64,000 nucleotides of DNA from Janthinobacterium sp. PC23-8 (GTDB lineage: Bacteria > Pseudomonadota > Gammaproteobacteria > Burkholderiales > Burkholderiaceae_D). Position 1 is the first letter of the stretch. Each line of letters starts with the position of its first letter. This document shows positions 7,888 to 19,010 of the stretch, piece after piece. A program made the translations under genes and the position numbers. Location: the NCBI RefSeq assembly GCF_002250505.1, contig NZ_NJGY01000002.1, positions 37,878-101,877 of the forward strand, given 5' to 3'. Below the pieces are notes generated by a model. It searched no databases. It saw only the letters and a program-made list of their open reading frames with translations, and was not told the DNA's origin.

Positions 7888-10082
7888 AATTTACCACGCC
7901 CGCCACCACCAATCCCATCGACCAGCTGCGCTATATCGGCCGCGCCACCGACCGCATCGAAGGTCCCCTGAAAACCACGGGCACGGCGCCCTATGCCTAT
8001 GAACAGAACGAAGCGGCGCCGAATGCCGCCTATGGTCATGTGCTGGGCGCGGCGATCGCCAGGGGCCGCATCACGTCCATGGACACCAGCGCCGCCCTGC
8101 GCGCGCCCGGCGTGCTGGCCGTCGTCTCGGCCGCGAACGCCGGCAAGCTTGGCAAAGGGAAGATGAATACCGCCAGGCTGCTGGGCGGCCCCGAGATCGA
8201 GCATTACCACCAGGCGGTGGCGCTGGTGGTGGCCGAAACGTTCGAGCAGGCGCGCGCCGCCACGCAGCTGATCGCCGTGACATATGCCCAACAGAAGGGC
8301 AAGTACGACCTGGCGGCGGCGAAAAGTTCCGCCATCAAGCCCAGGGAAGGCAAGCCCGACACCAGGGTGGGCGACTTTGCCGGCGCCTTTGCCGCCGCCC
8401 CCGTGAGGATCGACGCCACTTACACCACGCCAGACCAGTCGCACGCCATGATGGAGCCGCATGCCTCGATCGCGGCATGGAACGGTGACCAGTTGACGAT
8501 CTGGACCTCGAACCAGATGATCGCCTGGAGCCGCGGCGACGTGGCCTTGACCCTGGACATTCCGAAAGCGAAGGTACGCCTGATTTCGCCGTATATCGGC
8601 GGCGGCTTCGGCGGCAAGCTGTTCGTGCGCGCCGATGCCGTCCTGGCCGCGCTCGGGGCGCGCGCCGCGCGGCGCCCCGTCAAGGTGGCGCTGACGCGTC
8701 CGCAACTGATGAACAACACCACGCACCGGCCCGCCACCATCCAGCGCCTGCGTCTCGGCGCCACGCGCGCCGGCAAGATCACGGCCATCGGCCATGAATC
8801 GTGGTCGGGCGACCTGGAAGGCGGCAAGCCGGAAACGGCAGTGATGCAGACGCGCCTGCTCTACGCGGGCGCCAACCGCATGACGGCCATGCGCCTGGCC
8901 GTGCTGGATCTGCCGGAAGGCAACGCCATGCGCGCACCCGGTGAGGCGCCGGGCCTGATGGCGCTGGAAATTGCCATGGACGAACTGGCGGAAAAGCTGA
9001 AGATGGACCCGATTGCCTTGCGCATTGTGAACGACACCAAGGTCGATCCGGAAAAACCGGGCCGGCCGTTTTCGCAGCGCCGCCTGATCGACTGCCTGCG
9101 CACCGGCGCCGTCGAGTTCGGCTGGAAGGAGCGCAGTGCCACGCCGGGCGCCAAACGCGACGGCCGCTGGCTGGTCGGCATGGGCGTCGCTGCCGCCTTC
9201 CGCAACAATATGGTGATGAAATCGGCCGCCCGCGTGCACCTGGACGCCCAGGGCGTGGTGACGGTGGAAACCGACATGACCGATATCGGCACCGGCAGCT
9301 ACACCATTATCGCGCAGACGGCCGCTGAAATGCTCGGTGTCGAGCTCGACAGGATCGTCGTCAGGCTGGGCGATTCGGACTTTCCCGTATCGGCCGGTTC
9401 CGGCGGCCAGTGGGGCGGCAACAGTGCCACCGCCGGCGTGTATGCCGCTTGCGTCAAATTGCGCCAGGCCGTGGCTGTCAGGCTGCAGATGGACCCCAAC
9501 GAGGCGCGGTTTTCCGATGGACAGGTCAGTAGTGGCGAGCGCGATGTGCCTTTGGCTCAGGCAGCCAGGGATGGCGAACTCGTGGCCGAGGATTTCATGG
9601 AGTACGGCGACCTGGACAAGAAATTTCAGCAGTCGACCTTTGGCGCGCATTTTGTCGAGGTGGGCGTGGACAGCTACACGGGTGAAGTGCGCATCCGGCG
9701 CATGCTGGCCGTGTGCGCGGCCGGCCGCATCCTGAACCCGAAGTCGGCGCGCAGCCAGGTGATCGGCGCCATGACCATGGGCGCCGGCGCAGCCTTGATG
9801 GAGGAACTGGTGGTCGACCAGCGCGGCGGCTTCTTCGTGAACCATGACCTGGCCGGCTATGAAGTGCCGGTGCATGCCGATATGCCGCACCAGGACGTGA
9901 TCTTCCTGGAAGAAACCGACCCCCTATCGTCGCCGATGAAGGCCAAGGGCGTGGGCGAACTGGGCATTTGCGGCGTGGCGGCGGCGATCGCCAACGCCAT
10001 TTATAACGCCACGGGGGCCAGGGTGCGCGAGTATCCGATTACCCTGGACAAGTTGCTCGACAAGCTGCCCGCCGTGGCCTGA
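7884..10082 (+). CDS. paoC: Aldehyde oxidoreductase molybdopterin subunit (PaoC-like)
   Basis: Catalytic subunit of 732 residues that binds molybdenum cofactor (MCD type in PaoC) and oxidises aldehydes. The family motifs are visible: [10 protein letters not shown] near the N terminus, PHASIAAW, the Gly-rich [30 protein letters not shown] and the C-terminal [10 protein letters not shown] that supplies the catalytic Glu. The length matches PaoC (about 730). It overlaps paoB by ATGA. The PaoD/XdhC-type maturation factor that normally follows is absent; the next gene is a chemoreceptor on the other strand, so any maturation gene must lie elsewhere. Confidence 0.88.
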   Translation: MKFTTPATTNPIDQLRYIGRATDRIEGPLKTTGTAPYAYEQNEAAPNAAYGHVLGAAIARGRITSMDTSAALRAPGVLAVVSAANAGKLGKGKMNTARLLGGPEIEHYHQAVALVVAETFEQARAATQLIAVTYAQQKGKYDLAAAKSSAIKPREGKPDTRVGDFAGAFAAAPVRIDATYTTPDQSHAMMEPHASIAAWNGDQLTIWTSNQMIAWSRGDVALTLDIPKAKVRLISPYIGGGFGGKLFVRADAVLAALGARAARRPVKVALTRPQLMNNTTHRPATIQRLRLGATRAGKITAIGHESWSGDLEGGKPETAVMQTRLLYAGANRMTAMRLAVLDLPEGNAMRAPGEAPGLMALEIAMDELAEKLKMDPIALRIVNDTKVDPEKPGRPFSQRRLIDCLRTGAVEFGWKERSATPGAKRDGRWLVGMGVAAAFRNNMVMKSAARVHLDAQGVVTVETDMTDIGTGSYTIIAQTAAEMLGVELDRIVVRLGDSDFPVSAGSGGQWGGNSATAGVYAACVKLRQAVAVRLQMDPNEARFSDGQVSSGERDVPLAQAARDGELVAEDFMEYGDLDKKFQQSTFGAHFVEVGVDSYTGEVRIRRMLAVCAAGRILNPKSARSQVIGAMTMGAGAALMEELVVDQRGGFFVNHDLAGYEVPVHADMPHQDVIFLEETDPLSSPMKAKGVGELGICGVAAAIANAIYNATGARVREYPITLDKLLDKLPAVA

Positions 10083-10086
10083 AGCA

Positions 10087-11745
10087 CTAACCCAGCGCCG
10101 GCGCGCCACCGACCGGCAAGCTCAACGTTGCCGGCTTGCGACGTACCGGGCGGGCCACGCTGGTGATCGGCTGCGCTTGCTCCGCCGCCATCACCACCGT
10201 ATCGTCCACCGTAAAGAAGCCCACCACGCGCAGCAGGGTGGTCGCCTCGCTATGGACCGACTCTGCTGACGCGGCCGCTTCTTCGACCAGGGCCGCATTT
10301 TGCTGGGTGACATTGTCGATCGCAGTAATGGCACCGTTGATTTCGCCGATGCCCGACTCCTGCTCGGCGCTGGCCGTGGCGATATGGGCCATGATGCTGG
10401 TGACGCGCTCCACGCTGGCGACAATCTCGGCCATGGTGTCGCCGGCCGCATGGGCCAATACGCTGCCCGTTTCAATCTTCTCTACCGACGTATTGATCAG
10501 CTTTTTGATCTCGTGCGCCGCCGTCGCCGAACGCTGGGCCAGGTTGCGCACTTCACTGGCCACTACTGCAAAGCCGCGACCTTGCTCACCGGCACGGGCC
10601 GCCTCGACGGCGGCGTTCAGCGCCAGGATATTGGTTTGAAACGCGATGCCGTCGATGACGCCGATAATATCGACGATTTTTTTCGCCGCCGCGCTGATCT
10701 CATCCATGGTGCCGACCACGTCATCGACCACGCTGCCGCCTTTTTTGGCCACCTGCGAGGCCGACAGTACCAGTTCGTTGGCCTGGCGTGCATTGCTGGT
10801 ATTGCCCTTGACCGCCGCCGTCAGTTCCTCCATCGACGAGGCCGTTTCCTGCAGCGCACCCGCTTGGTGTTCGGTGCGGCGCGACAGATCCATATTGCCG
10901 GTCGACAGTTCGCGCGAGGCGGTGTCGATGGTGACGGCGCCATCGTGCACCAGCTTGACCGTTTCACCGAGGCGCACCGTCATATTGTGCAAGGCATTGA
11001 GCAGCTGGCCCACTTCATCGTGGCGTTCCTGCACCTCGACCTGGCGCAAGTCGCCCCTGGCGACGCGCTCGGCAATATTGACCGCATGCTTGAGCGGCAC
11101 GACGATGCTGCGCGTAATCGCCCACGCCAGCGCGGCGCCCGTGATCAAGGCCAGTGCGCCAAAGGCGAGCAGGGTGGCCACGCTGCTGTCGTACTGGCTG
11201 GCCGAGGCCGCCGCCAGGGCATTGGCTTCTTTGGTCTGGTAGTCCAGCAGCTTGCTCAACGCCGCAGCATAGGCGCCGAACGTGGTTTTCATGGTGCTGC
11301 CGGTCAGTTGCTCGACTTCCTGCGTGCGGCCCTGATCCTTGAAGGCAAACACTTCCTTGCGCACGGCAAGATACGCTTTCTGGTCCTTGGCGACCTCGTC
11401 AAACAGCGCCGCCTCGGTGCCGCTCTTGTGCAAGGCTTTCATTTGCGCCATCAGGCGCTCGACGGCCTTGTCGCCCAAGGTCAGCTGCGCCTGGAAATAT
11501 TCGCCCGTTTCCAGGCTGTCGCTCTTGGCGATCGACAGGGCGCTATTGCCATTGAGCTTGGCCGTGCCCAGCAGTTCGGAAGCGATCTGCTGCTTGGCCA
11601 GCTTGTCCTTGACCAGGTAGTCGGTATTGTCATTGGCCGCATGCAAGCGCCACAGGGCGATGGCCGTAATGCAAGCCATGACGAACAGCACCATGGCGAA
11701 CGAGATCAGGACCCGGGGTCCGGTTTTCAATTGGAGCAATTTCAT
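10087..11745 (-). CDS. Methyl-accepting chemotaxis protein
   Basis: Inner-membrane chemoreceptor of 552 residues. The ATG at 11745 is preferred because [16 protein letters not shown] gives a standard N terminus; the longer frame adds an unlikely leader. Order: TM1 (about 12-32), a periplasmic four-helix-bundle ligand-binding region (about 35-190), TM2 (about 193-213), HAMP, and a long cytoplasmic signalling domain with the hairpin tip [33 protein letters not shown] near the middle, written here only for its landmark residues E and R. Methylation-type Glu/Gln/Ala helices flank the tip. No CheR-binding C-terminal pentapeptide is present. No che genes are nearby, so it is an orphan receptor; the ligand is unknown. 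Confidence 0.92.
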   Translation of the reverse strand: MKLLQLKTGPRVLISFAMVLFVMACITAIALWRLHAANDNTDYLVKDKLAKQQIASELLGTAKLNGNSALSIAKSDSLETGEYFQAQLTLGDKAVERLMAQMKALHKSGTEAALFDEVAKDQKAYLAVRKEVFAFKDQGRTQEVEQLTGSTMKTTFGAYAAALSKLLDYQTKEANALAAASASQYDSSVATLLAFGALALITGAALAWAITRSIVVPLKHAVNIAERVARGDLRQVEVQERHDEVGQLLNALHNMTVRLGETVKLVHDGAVTIDTASRELSTGNMDLSRRTEHQAGALQETASSMEELTAAVKGNTSNARQANELVLSASQVAKKGGSVVDDVVGTMDEISAAAKKIVDIIGVIDGIAFQTNILALNAAVEAARAGEQGRGFAVVASEVRNLAQRSATAAHEIKKLINTSVEKIETGSVLAHAAGDTMAEIVASVERVTSIMAHIATASAEQESGIGEINGAITAIDNVTQQNAALVEEAAASAESVHSEATTLLRVVGFFTVDDTVVMAAEQAQPITSVARPVRRKPATLSLPVGGAPALG

Positions 11746-11963
11746 GATGTGGAGAGTGCTTTCGGTTGTCTGCTGACGGATTGCTGATGAGGGAAGCGTA
11801 GCAGGCCAGTGTGACGCAAGTATTACATCATGGAAATTATATTTGCTGAACAATCATTATTGCCTGTCGTTGAAATGGCCTGCGTCATCATCCTGTCAAA
11901 GTCCGTCGATATGATGGACAGCCTGAACCTGCGGGCCCATGCCTGCCCCAACTGGAGAGTGAT

Positions 11964-12464
11964 ATGCAAGAAAAAGTGTACAAGGTGCTGTTTGTTTGCA
12001 CCGGCAATTCGGCGCGCAGCATCATGGCGGAAGCCTTGCTGACGACGATGGGCAAGGGACGCTTCAAGGGCTATTCGGCCGGCAGCCACCCCGGCGGCGT
12101 CGTCCATCCTTATGCCATCGAGCAAGTGGCGATCACCGGCTACCCGGTCAGCGAGCTGCGCAGCAAGAGCTGGGACGAATTTGGCGCGGCCGGCGCGCCG
12201 CAGATGGATTTCATCGTCACCGTGTGCGACAAGGCGGCCAGCGAAGCCTGCCCGGTCTGGCCCGGCCATCCAATGTCGGCCCACTGGGGCTTCGAAGACC
12301 CGGCCGCCGTCACCGGCACCGACGAGGAAAAACGTGCCGCCTTCCACCGCATCTTCCGCCAGATCATGACGCGCATGAATATCTTTACCAGCCTGCCGCT
12401 GCATATGCTGGAAAAGAATGCGATCCAGCAGGAAATGCAGGCGATAGGCGCGCGCGCCGCCTGA
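11964..12464 (+). CDS. arsC: Arsenate reductase, thioredoxin-coupled (LMW-PTPase fold)
   Basis: Cytoplasmic enzyme of 166 residues that reduces arsenate to arsenite for efflux. The phosphatase-like loop is at the N terminus (VCTGNSARS: Cys12 to Arg18, CX5R). The two relay cysteines of the thioredoxin-linked type are Cys88 (VTVCDKA) and Cys96 (EACPVWPG). A GGAGAG ribosome site precedes the ATG. There is no arsR, arsB or acr3 next to it, so it is a solitary copy. An alternative function as a low-molecular-weight tyrosine phosphatase is less likely because of the ACPVWPG relay motif. Confidence 0.88.
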   Translation: MQEKVYKVLFVCTGNSARSIMAEALLTTMGKGRFKGYSAGSHPGGVVHPYAIEQVAITGYPVSELRSKSWDEFGAAGAPQMDFIVTVCDKAASEACPVWPGHPMSAHWGFEDPAAVTGTDEEKRAAFHRIFRQIMTRMNIFTSLPLHMLEKNAIQQEMQAIGARAA

Positions 12465-12651
12465 TTGCCACGTCCGTCCGCACGCGCCATGATCAGCAGG
12501 GCTGCTGCGTGGCGGCGGGCGCTCCATGCATCCGCCGTCCGCAATACAGGGCCAGGTCATCGGCTGGCTGCCGGAGCTGCGCTCGGGCGATCAAAAATTT
12601 CTTTCTTTTCCGCTATACTGGCCGTCCTTCCCAGCAGCCAGTACGCAGATC

Positions 12652-13638
<987 letters not shown>

Positions 13639-13668
13639 GCTTGGCCGTGGCATGGCAGGTCCGCTGCT

Positions 13669-14157
13669 TCAGTCCGTCATGACGATATCGCGCAGCTCCT
13701 TGCCCTCGTAATACAGAATCCGGCACGATGCCTCGCCAAAGCACAGTGCGACTGCCTGGTTGGCGATATGCACCTTCTCGCATGGACTGCCGGGATGGCA
13801 GGCCGGCAGGTAGTCGCCGGGCGCCATCATCGACAGGCGCGGCGGGTTGGCGTCGCCATCGTTGTACTTGAAGGTCTTCAGTATGCCGGCGTAGCCACCG
13901 CCAGGCGTAAAAGTGACCATCACCACGCCGGCCAGCTTTTGCTCGTCGTTGTACATCAACTGAACGTTATCGTCGGTATCGGCACTCTGGATATGGCCCC
14001 TGATGGCCGGCAAGGGCATCATCGTCCAGCCAGGTGGCGTTTGTACGCCCGCCTGGCCTTGGGCGGCGACGGCGTTGGTGGTTGCCGCGGCGGCAAGCGT
14101 GAGCAGGCCGGCGGCAAAGGTCTGGGCAAACCGGCGCGGCAGGTAACAGGGGCGCAT
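13669..14157 (-). CDS. Secreted hypothetical protein
   Basis: A protein of 162 residues from the ATG at 14157, which has a GGAG seven bases upstream; a longer frame from 14199 lacks such a site. A signal peptide is evident (RRFAQTFAAGLLTLAAAATT, cleavage after AVAA near residue 32), so the product is periplasmic. The mature domain has one pair of cysteines in PACHPGSPCEK that could be disulfide-bonded and a second pair in LCFGEASC. I do not recognise a family. It lies tail to tail with corA, separated by 30 bp. Confidence 0.7.
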   Translation of the reverse strand: MRPCYLPRRFAQTFAAGLLTLAAAATTNAVAAQGQAGVQTPPGWTMMPLPAIRGHIQSADTDDNVQLMYNDEQKLAGVVMVTFTPGGGYAGILKTFKYNDGDANPPRLSMMAPGDYLPACHPGSPCEKVHIANQAVALCFGEASCRILYYEGKELRDIVMTD

Positions 14158-14291
14158 GGAGAACTCCGGTGGCATGCGGGCGGGTTGCCGCATTTGCAAT
14201 CCATGCTAGGCAGTTGCCGCCGTGCCGTCAACCAGCGCACTATTACAAATTGGTAAGGTTTCAGGGATGCTGGCGACAGGCCCACCGTCAC

Positions 14292-14762
14292 TCACTCAAG
14301 CTTTCGTATCCAGCCCTGCCATTGCGTGTCGGGCGCGCCTTTGATGCTGCGATAAAACGCCTGCGCGCGCAGATTGCCTGGCAATACATCCCATTTCAGG
14401 CGCGCGCAGCCTTGTGCCTTGCCCTCGGCCATGACCGCCGCCATCAGCGCGTGGCCGATGCCCAGGCCGCGCGCTGCGCCATCCACATACAGTTCCTTGA
14501 GCACCAGGGTCGGCCGCAGGTCATAGGTGAAGGCGATGGTGTGGACCACGGCGTAGCCGGGCAGGGCGCCGCTGCCGCTTTCGGCGACGAATGCCACGAA
14601 TTGCCGTGTCGATCCTTCACCGAGTCCGCGTTCAAGCAAATCGTTTTCGTTCACGCGGAACTGATCGAGATAGCCTTCGAAGCGCGCCAGCTCGCGCATC
14701 AGCGCCAGCAACGCTGGAGCATCCTGCCACAGCGCGCGGCGCACCGTGTACACGCTGGTCAT
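14292..14762 (-). CDS. GNAT family N-acetyltransferase
   Basis: A protein of 156 residues with the GNAT fold, using acetyl-CoA to acetylate an unknown amine. The acetyl-CoA pyrophosphate loop is visible as the family Q/RxxGxG/A-type signature RGLGIGHALM, preceded by VLKELYVDGAA and followed by WDVLPGNLRAQAFYRSIG-like sequence (here FYRSIKGAPD). The sequence resembles spermidine/diamine N-acetyltransferase-like members. Its start overlaps the stop of the rhodanese gene by 4 bp, so the two form an operon that runs divergently from the ftrA-like regulator. Confidence 0.87.
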   Translation of the reverse strand: MTSVYTVRRALWQDAPALLALMRELARFEGYLDQFRVNENDLLERGLGEGSTRQFVAFVAESGSGALPGYAVVHTIAFTYDLRPTLVLKELYVDGAARGLGIGHALMAAVMAEGKAQGCARLKWDVLPGNLRAQAFYRSIKGAPDTQWQGWIRKLE

Positions 14763-15175
14763 GCGTGCATGCCGGCATCGGCAGGCGCCGTTTTCAGGGC
14801 AAATCCTTCAGCTATCCAGCCCGTGATTCCGCCCGGCATGATTTTCACGGGGCGGCCCAGCCTGGCCAGGCGGATCGCGGCGCGTGCGGCGCCGTTGCAA
14901 TGGGGGCCGGCGCAATAGGTGACGAACAGCGTGTCCTCGGCATAGTGCGCCAGCCTGGATCCGATGATTTTTCCATGCTGCAAATGCGTGGCGCCGGGAA
15001 TATGGCCGGCGGCAAATTGATCGGCGCCGCGCACGTCGAGCAGCACAAAGTCCGCATGGCCGGAGCTTAAGGTGTGGTGGACATCCCAGCAATCCGTTTC
15101 AAATTGCAGCAGCGATTCAAAATGGGCGAGGGCAAGGGCTTGCGGTGCGGCGGCGACTTCAGTAACGAGCGACAT
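14759..15175 (-). CDS. Rhodanese-like domain protein
   Basis: A cytoplasmic single-domain rhodanese of 138 residues. The active-site loop is YCAGPHCNGA: its first Cys occupies the persulfide-forming position (C-x5-hydrophobic loop), and a second Cys lies inside the loop. LLDVRGADQFAAGHIPGATHL is the conserved N-terminal CH2A-type region. The gene overlaps the GNAT gene by 4 bp. It is divergent from an FtrA/GlxA-type regulator across a 93-bp gap; this pairing of a regulator with a rhodanese recurs in proteobacteria and suggests that the regulator controls this operon. That is an inference from arrangement. Confidence 0.88.
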   Translation of the reverse strand: MSLVTEVAAAPQALALAHFESLLQFETDCWDVHHTLSSGHADFVLLDVRGADQFAAGHIPGATHLQHGKIIGSRLAHYAEDTLFVTYCAGPHCNGAARAAIRLARLGRPVKIMPGGITGWIAEGFALKTAPADAGMHA

Positions 15176-15268
15176 GGTGTGTTCCGGTTGGTTGGCATGC
15201 GACGATTATCGGTGCCAGCCGGTGCGCCTGACAGTGGCGCAAAGGTCAAACTGCGGTAACATTACGCC

Positions 15269-16255
15269 ATGAAGCATCATCTTGTCGTGGCACTCGCGTA
15301 TGACCAGTTGTGCACCTTTGAATTTGGCTGCACGGTGGAGATCTTCGCGCTGGACCGGTCCGAGCTCGGCGTGCCCTGGTACGAATTTGCCGTCTGCGCG
15401 GCCGAAGCGGGACCTATCCGCGCCATGGGCGGCATTTCGGTCGTGGCGCCACATGCGCTCGAGCTGCTCGATCGGGCCGACACCATCGTGATTCCCGGCT
15501 GGCGCAATGCCGACGAGGCGCCGCCTGCCGCCTTGCTCGGCAAGCTGCGCGCGGCCAATCTGCGCGGTGCGCGGCTGTGTTCGATCTGTTCCGGCGTGTT
15601 TGTCCTGGCCGCCGCTGGCGTGCTCGACGGCAAGCGCGCCACTACCCACTGGCGCTATGCCGAGCGCCTGGCGCAGCGCTATCCGGCCATTACGGTGTTG
15701 CCGGACGCGCTGTATGTGGATGAGGGCAACATCATCACTTCGGCCGGCTCGGCCGCCGGACTGGACATGTTGCTGCACCTGGTGCGGCGCGACCATGGCG
15801 CGAAGATCGGCAACAGGGTGGCGCAGCGGCTGGTGACGGCGCCGCACCGCGAAGGCGGTCAGGCGCAGTTCGTGCCACGGCCGATGGCGAAAGACGAGGC
15901 CGGCAGGCTGGCGGCCCTGATCGACTGGCTGCGCGAACATCCGGCTTTGCCGCACACCATCGCCAGCATGGCGGCGCGCGCCTTGATGAGTCCGCGCACC
16001 TTGCAGCGCCAGTTTCAGCACGCCACCGGCATGGGCCCGGTCAGCTGGCTGATACGCGAAAGGGTGGCGCTGGCCAAAGACTTGCTGGAGTCGCCCGCCA
16101 CGCCGATGGCGCAGGTGGCCGAGCTGGCCGGTTTCGGTTCGGAAGAATCGCTGCGCCGGCATTTCCGGCGCCTTGTCGCCACCAGCCCCGGCGCCTACCG
16201 GCAGCGCTTCTCTGACGCCGATCTGCTTGCGCCGAAAGTCAGAAAGCCTGGCTGA
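15269..16255 (+). CDS. ftrA: FtrA/GlxA-type AraC-family transcriptional regulator
   Basis: A regulator of 328 residues with an N-terminal DJ-1/PfpI-like domain (about 5-170; a GATase1-like nucleophile elbow is seen in SICSGVFVLAAAG) and a C-terminal AraC-type DNA-binding domain with two helix-turn-helix units (about 220-320; MSPRTLQRQFQHATG and AELAGFGSEESLRRHFRR). The DJ-1-like part in this family is thought to sense a ligand and not to be an active peptidase. It is transcribed divergently from the rhodanese-GNAT operon, its likely target. The 3' end overlaps the convergent DUF445 gene by 17 bp. The symbol is by resemblance. Confidence 0.85.
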   Translation: MKHHLVVALAYDQLCTFEFGCTVEIFALDRSELGVPWYEFAVCAAEAGPIRAMGGISVVAPHALELLDRADTIVIPGWRNADEAPPAALLGKLRAANLRGARLCSICSGVFVLAAAGVLDGKRATTHWRYAERLAQRYPAITVLPDALYVDEGNIITSAGSAAGLDMLLHLVRRDHGAKIGNRVAQRLVTAPHREGGQAQFVPRPMAKDEAGRLAALIDWLREHPALPHTIASMAARALMSPRTLQRQFQHATGMGPVSWLIRERVALAKDLLESPATPMAQVAELAGFGSEESLRRHFRRLVATSPGAYRQRFSDADLLAPKVRKPG

Positions 16256-17519
16256 CCGTATGAATCAGCAAGCCCGCCAACCCGCCCACCACGGTGCCGT
16301 TGATGCGGATGAACTGCAAATCGCGGCCGATGGCCAGCTCGATGCGCTCGCTCATCTCGTCCTTGCTCCACAGCGCCAGCCGGCTTTCGATAAACGCGCC
16401 CACTTCGCCCCGGTAGCGGCGCACCAGCGAGCTGCTGCCGGCGACGATGGTGTCGTTGAGCCACTGCCTGGCTGTTTCATCGCTGCCCAGCACCTTGCCG
16501 GTGTTGCCCGCGATATTGGCCATCGCGCGCGCCAGCGCCGGCTGCGCGCTGTCGAGGTCCGCCCGCAGGCGTTCGAGCAGCGTATCCCAGGCTTCGCCCA
16601 GCATCGCCTGCACCTTGTCGCTGGCCAGCAGCTGGCTCTGGTACTGCCTGACGGTGTCTTGCCAGTGGGCGTCGTTTTTCAGGTGCAGCGCGCTGTCGGC
16701 GATCCAGCCCGACAGGCGGGCGCGCACCGGATGCTGCGGATCGGCGCGCACGGCGACGACGAATTCCTGCAGTGACCTGATCATGCGCGCCTCGTACAGC
16801 ACCAGCGCCGCCTTGACCAGCTTGTTCTCGATATGGAAGGCGTTCAGCGCGAAATCGCCGATGGCCGCATGGTGGCTTTCGTCGGCCAGGTAGTCGGCGC
16901 CCTTGTCGAGCACGAAGTCCAGCAGTTCCTGCGGCTTGCTGTCGGCGATCAGGGCATCGATGCAGTCGGCCGCCACGCTGGACAGATTCAGTTGGCCCAG
17001 GTAACGGGTGGCCTTGCCGCGCACCAGTTCGCGCAGTGGTTCATGGTCCAGCATCGACAGCAGTTGCCTGGCGACCCCGGCACAAGATGCGCCCAGTTGC
17101 TGCGCATGCAGTGGATCGCGCAGCCAGGCGCCCAGCAGAGCGGCCGGGTCGGCCTGGGCGATGCGTTCGGCAATGCCTTGTTCTGTAATGAAATGGTTTT
17201 CCACAAAGGCGCCCAGGCTCTGGCCGATGCTGTCCTTGCTGTTTGGAATAATCGCCGTATGCCAGACCGGAATGCCGAGCGGATGGCGGAACAGGGCGAC
17301 GACGGCAAACCAGTCGGCGATCGCGCCCACCATCGATGCTTCGGCAAACGCTTCCAGGTAGCCCCAGGCCGGGTGGCTTGCGCGCTGCGAGCGGGCCAGC
17401 GCAAACAGCAGCGCGGCGGCCAGCAGCAGGCCGACGGCCACCCACTGCATGGTGCGCAGGCGGTCGCGCTTGAACTGGTCGGCGTGCCGTGGTTCGGTCA
17501 GGACGGGAGCTGGGGGCAT
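16239..17519 (-). CDS. DUF445 family membrane-anchored protein
   Basis: A protein of 426 residues of the DUF445 (YjiN-like) family. A transmembrane segment lies near residues 22-42 (MQWVAVGLLLAAALLFALA), followed by the conserved ASMVGAIADWFAVVALFRHPLG motif (landmark residues ADWFAV and FRHP), which is diagnostic. The rest is a long helical region. A second hydrophobic stretch at the extreme C terminus (NGTVVGGLAGLLIHTV) is the other conserved end of the family. The function is unknown. The 3' end overlaps that of the ftrA-like gene by 17 bp in convergent orientation. Confidence 0.9.
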   Translation of the reverse strand: MPPAPVLTEPRHADQFKRDRLRTMQWVAVGLLLAAALLFALARSQRASHPAWGYLEAFAEASMVGAIADWFAVVALFRHPLGIPVWHTAIIPNSKDSIGQSLGAFVENHFITEQGIAERIAQADPAALLGAWLRDPLHAQQLGASCAGVARQLLSMLDHEPLRELVRGKATRYLGQLNLSSVAADCIDALIADSKPQELLDFVLDKGADYLADESHHAAIGDFALNAFHIENKLVKAALVLYEARMIRSLQEFVVAVRADPQHPVRARLSGWIADSALHLKNDAHWQDTVRQYQSQLLASDKVQAMLGEAWDTLLERLRADLDSAQPALARAMANIAGNTGKVLGSDETARQWLNDTIVAGSSSLVRRYRGEVGAFIESRLALWSKDEMSERIELAIGRDLQFIRINGTVVGGLAGLLIHTVSQAF

Positions 17520-17606
17520 GGCGAAACTCTTCTTGAGGTAGAGAGCGCCATCATAACTGCGGCGGGCGACAAGGGCTGTCGCGCACGCCGCAGTATCGGG
17601 GAACGA

Positions 17607-19004
17607 TCAGGCTTTCGGGTGCAGCAGTGAACGTTTGCGGGCATAACCGAAGTAGATGACCAGGCCGATCGCCAGCCAGATGCCGAAGGCGATCCAGGTC
17701 ACCATGCTCAAGTAGCTCATCAAGGCCACGCAGAAGATCACGGCCAGCGCCGGGATCACCGGCACGCCCGGGCAGCGGAAGGCGCGCGGCAGGTCGGGGC
17801 GCTTCTTGCGCAGCACCACCACGGCAATCGCCACCAGGGTGAAGGCGGCCAGCGTGCCGATATTGATCAGTTCAGCCAGGATATTGAGCGGAATCACGGC
17901 GGCGATCAGGCCGAACACGATGCCCACCAGCCAGGTGGCGAAAAACGGCGTCTGGAAGCGCGGATGCACGGTCGACAAACGGGCCGGCAGCAGGCCGTCG
18001 CGCGACATGGCAAAGATGATGCGGGTCTGACCGAATGCCATCACCAGTATCACGGTGGTCATGCCAAGGATGGCGCCCAGGTCGACAAAGCCCGCGATCC
18101 AGTTTTCGCCCGCATATTGCAAGGCCAGCGAGACTGGATGGTCGACGCCGAGAAATTTTTGATACGGCACGATGCCGGTCATGATGGCAGACACCACCAC
18201 GTACAGCACGGCGCACACGGCCAGCGAACCGATAATACCGATCGGCAGGTCGCGCGACGGCTTCTTGACTTCCTCGGCGGCCGAGGTAACGGCGTCAAAG
18301 CCGATAAAGGCAAAAAACACCAGCGCCGCCGCGCTCATCACGCCGTTCATGCCGAAGGGCATGTAAGGCTGCCAGTTGGCCGGCTGCACATGGCGCGCGC
18401 CGAAAATGATAAACAGCAGCACCACGCCGATCTTGATGGCCACCATGACGTTGTTCAGCCGTGCCGATTCGCGCACGCCCCAGCCCAGCATGGCGGTGAG
18501 CAGCAGCATGATCACCAGCGCCGGCAGGTTGATCCAGGTCGACACACCGGGCAGGGCGCCGGGTGCAGCCGTCAGTTCCACCGGCAGCACGATACCAAAA
18601 CCGGCGATCAGCGACTGGAAATAGCCGGACCAGCCGACACACACGGCGGCCGCTGCCAGGCCATATTCAAGCAGCAAGTCCCAGCCTATCATCCACGCCG
18701 CCAGCTCGCCCATGGTGGCGTAGGTATACGTGTAGATCGAGCCGGCCACCGGCACGGTGGAGGCAAATTCCGCATAGCACAGGGCGGCAAAGCAGCAAGC
18801 CACCGCCGCGATCACGAACGACAGCGACAAGGCCGGGCCGGCCGTCAGCGCGCCCGTGCCGGTCAGCACGAAGATGCCGGTGCCGACGATGGCACCGATG
18901 CCCATCAGCACCAGGTCGAACGGCCCCAGTACCTTGGCCAGTCCGCCGGGCTTCTTGCTGTGGGCGATCATGTCGTCCAGATTCTTGGTTCTCAATAAGC
19001 TCAC
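17607..19004 (-). CDS. APC-family amino acid permease
   Basis: Inner-membrane transporter of 465 residues with about 12 transmembrane helices, of the cationic amino-acid transporter-like group (YfnA/CAT type, by overall pattern). The first helix carries the APC signature GIGAIVGTGIFVLTG, where the unwound GxG binds the substrate backbone; helix 6 has FFAFIGFDAVTSAAEE. The GTG at 19004 is preferred because a GGGAG lies five bases upstream; a GTG at 19010 is immediately on that site. Substrate specificity cannot be read. The gene is monocistronic, followed by DUF445 in the same direction after 87 bp. Confidence 0.9.
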   Translation of the reverse strand: MSLLRTKNLDDMIAHSKKPGGLAKVLGPFDLVLMGIGAIVGTGIFVLTGTGALTAGPALSLSFVIAAVACCFAALCYAEFASTVPVAGSIYTYTYATMGELAAWMIGWDLLLEYGLAAAAVCVGWSGYFQSLIAGFGIVLPVELTAAPGALPGVSTWINLPALVIMLLLTAMLGWGVRESARLNNVMVAIKIGVVLLFIIFGARHVQPANWQPYMPFGMNGVMSAAALVFFAFIGFDAVTSAAEEVKKPSRDLPIGIIGSLAVCAVLYVVVSAIMTGIVPYQKFLGVDHPVSLALQYAGENWIAGFVDLGAILGMTTVILVMAFGQTRIIFAMSRDGLLPARLSTVHPRFQTPFFATWLVGIVFGLIAAVIPLNILAELINIGTLAAFTLVAIAVVVLRKKRPDLPRAFRCPGVPVIPALAVIFCVALMSYLSMVTWIAFGIWLAIGLVIYFGYARKRSLLHPKA

Positions 19005-19010
19005 TGTCAC

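Noticed and set aside
7584..9890. Open frame of 768 codons on the reverse strand opposite paoB-paoC
   Set aside because: It is a composition-driven shadow in high-GC DNA: rich in His, Arg, Gly and Ala, with no domain, and lies wholly opposite recognised enzyme genes.
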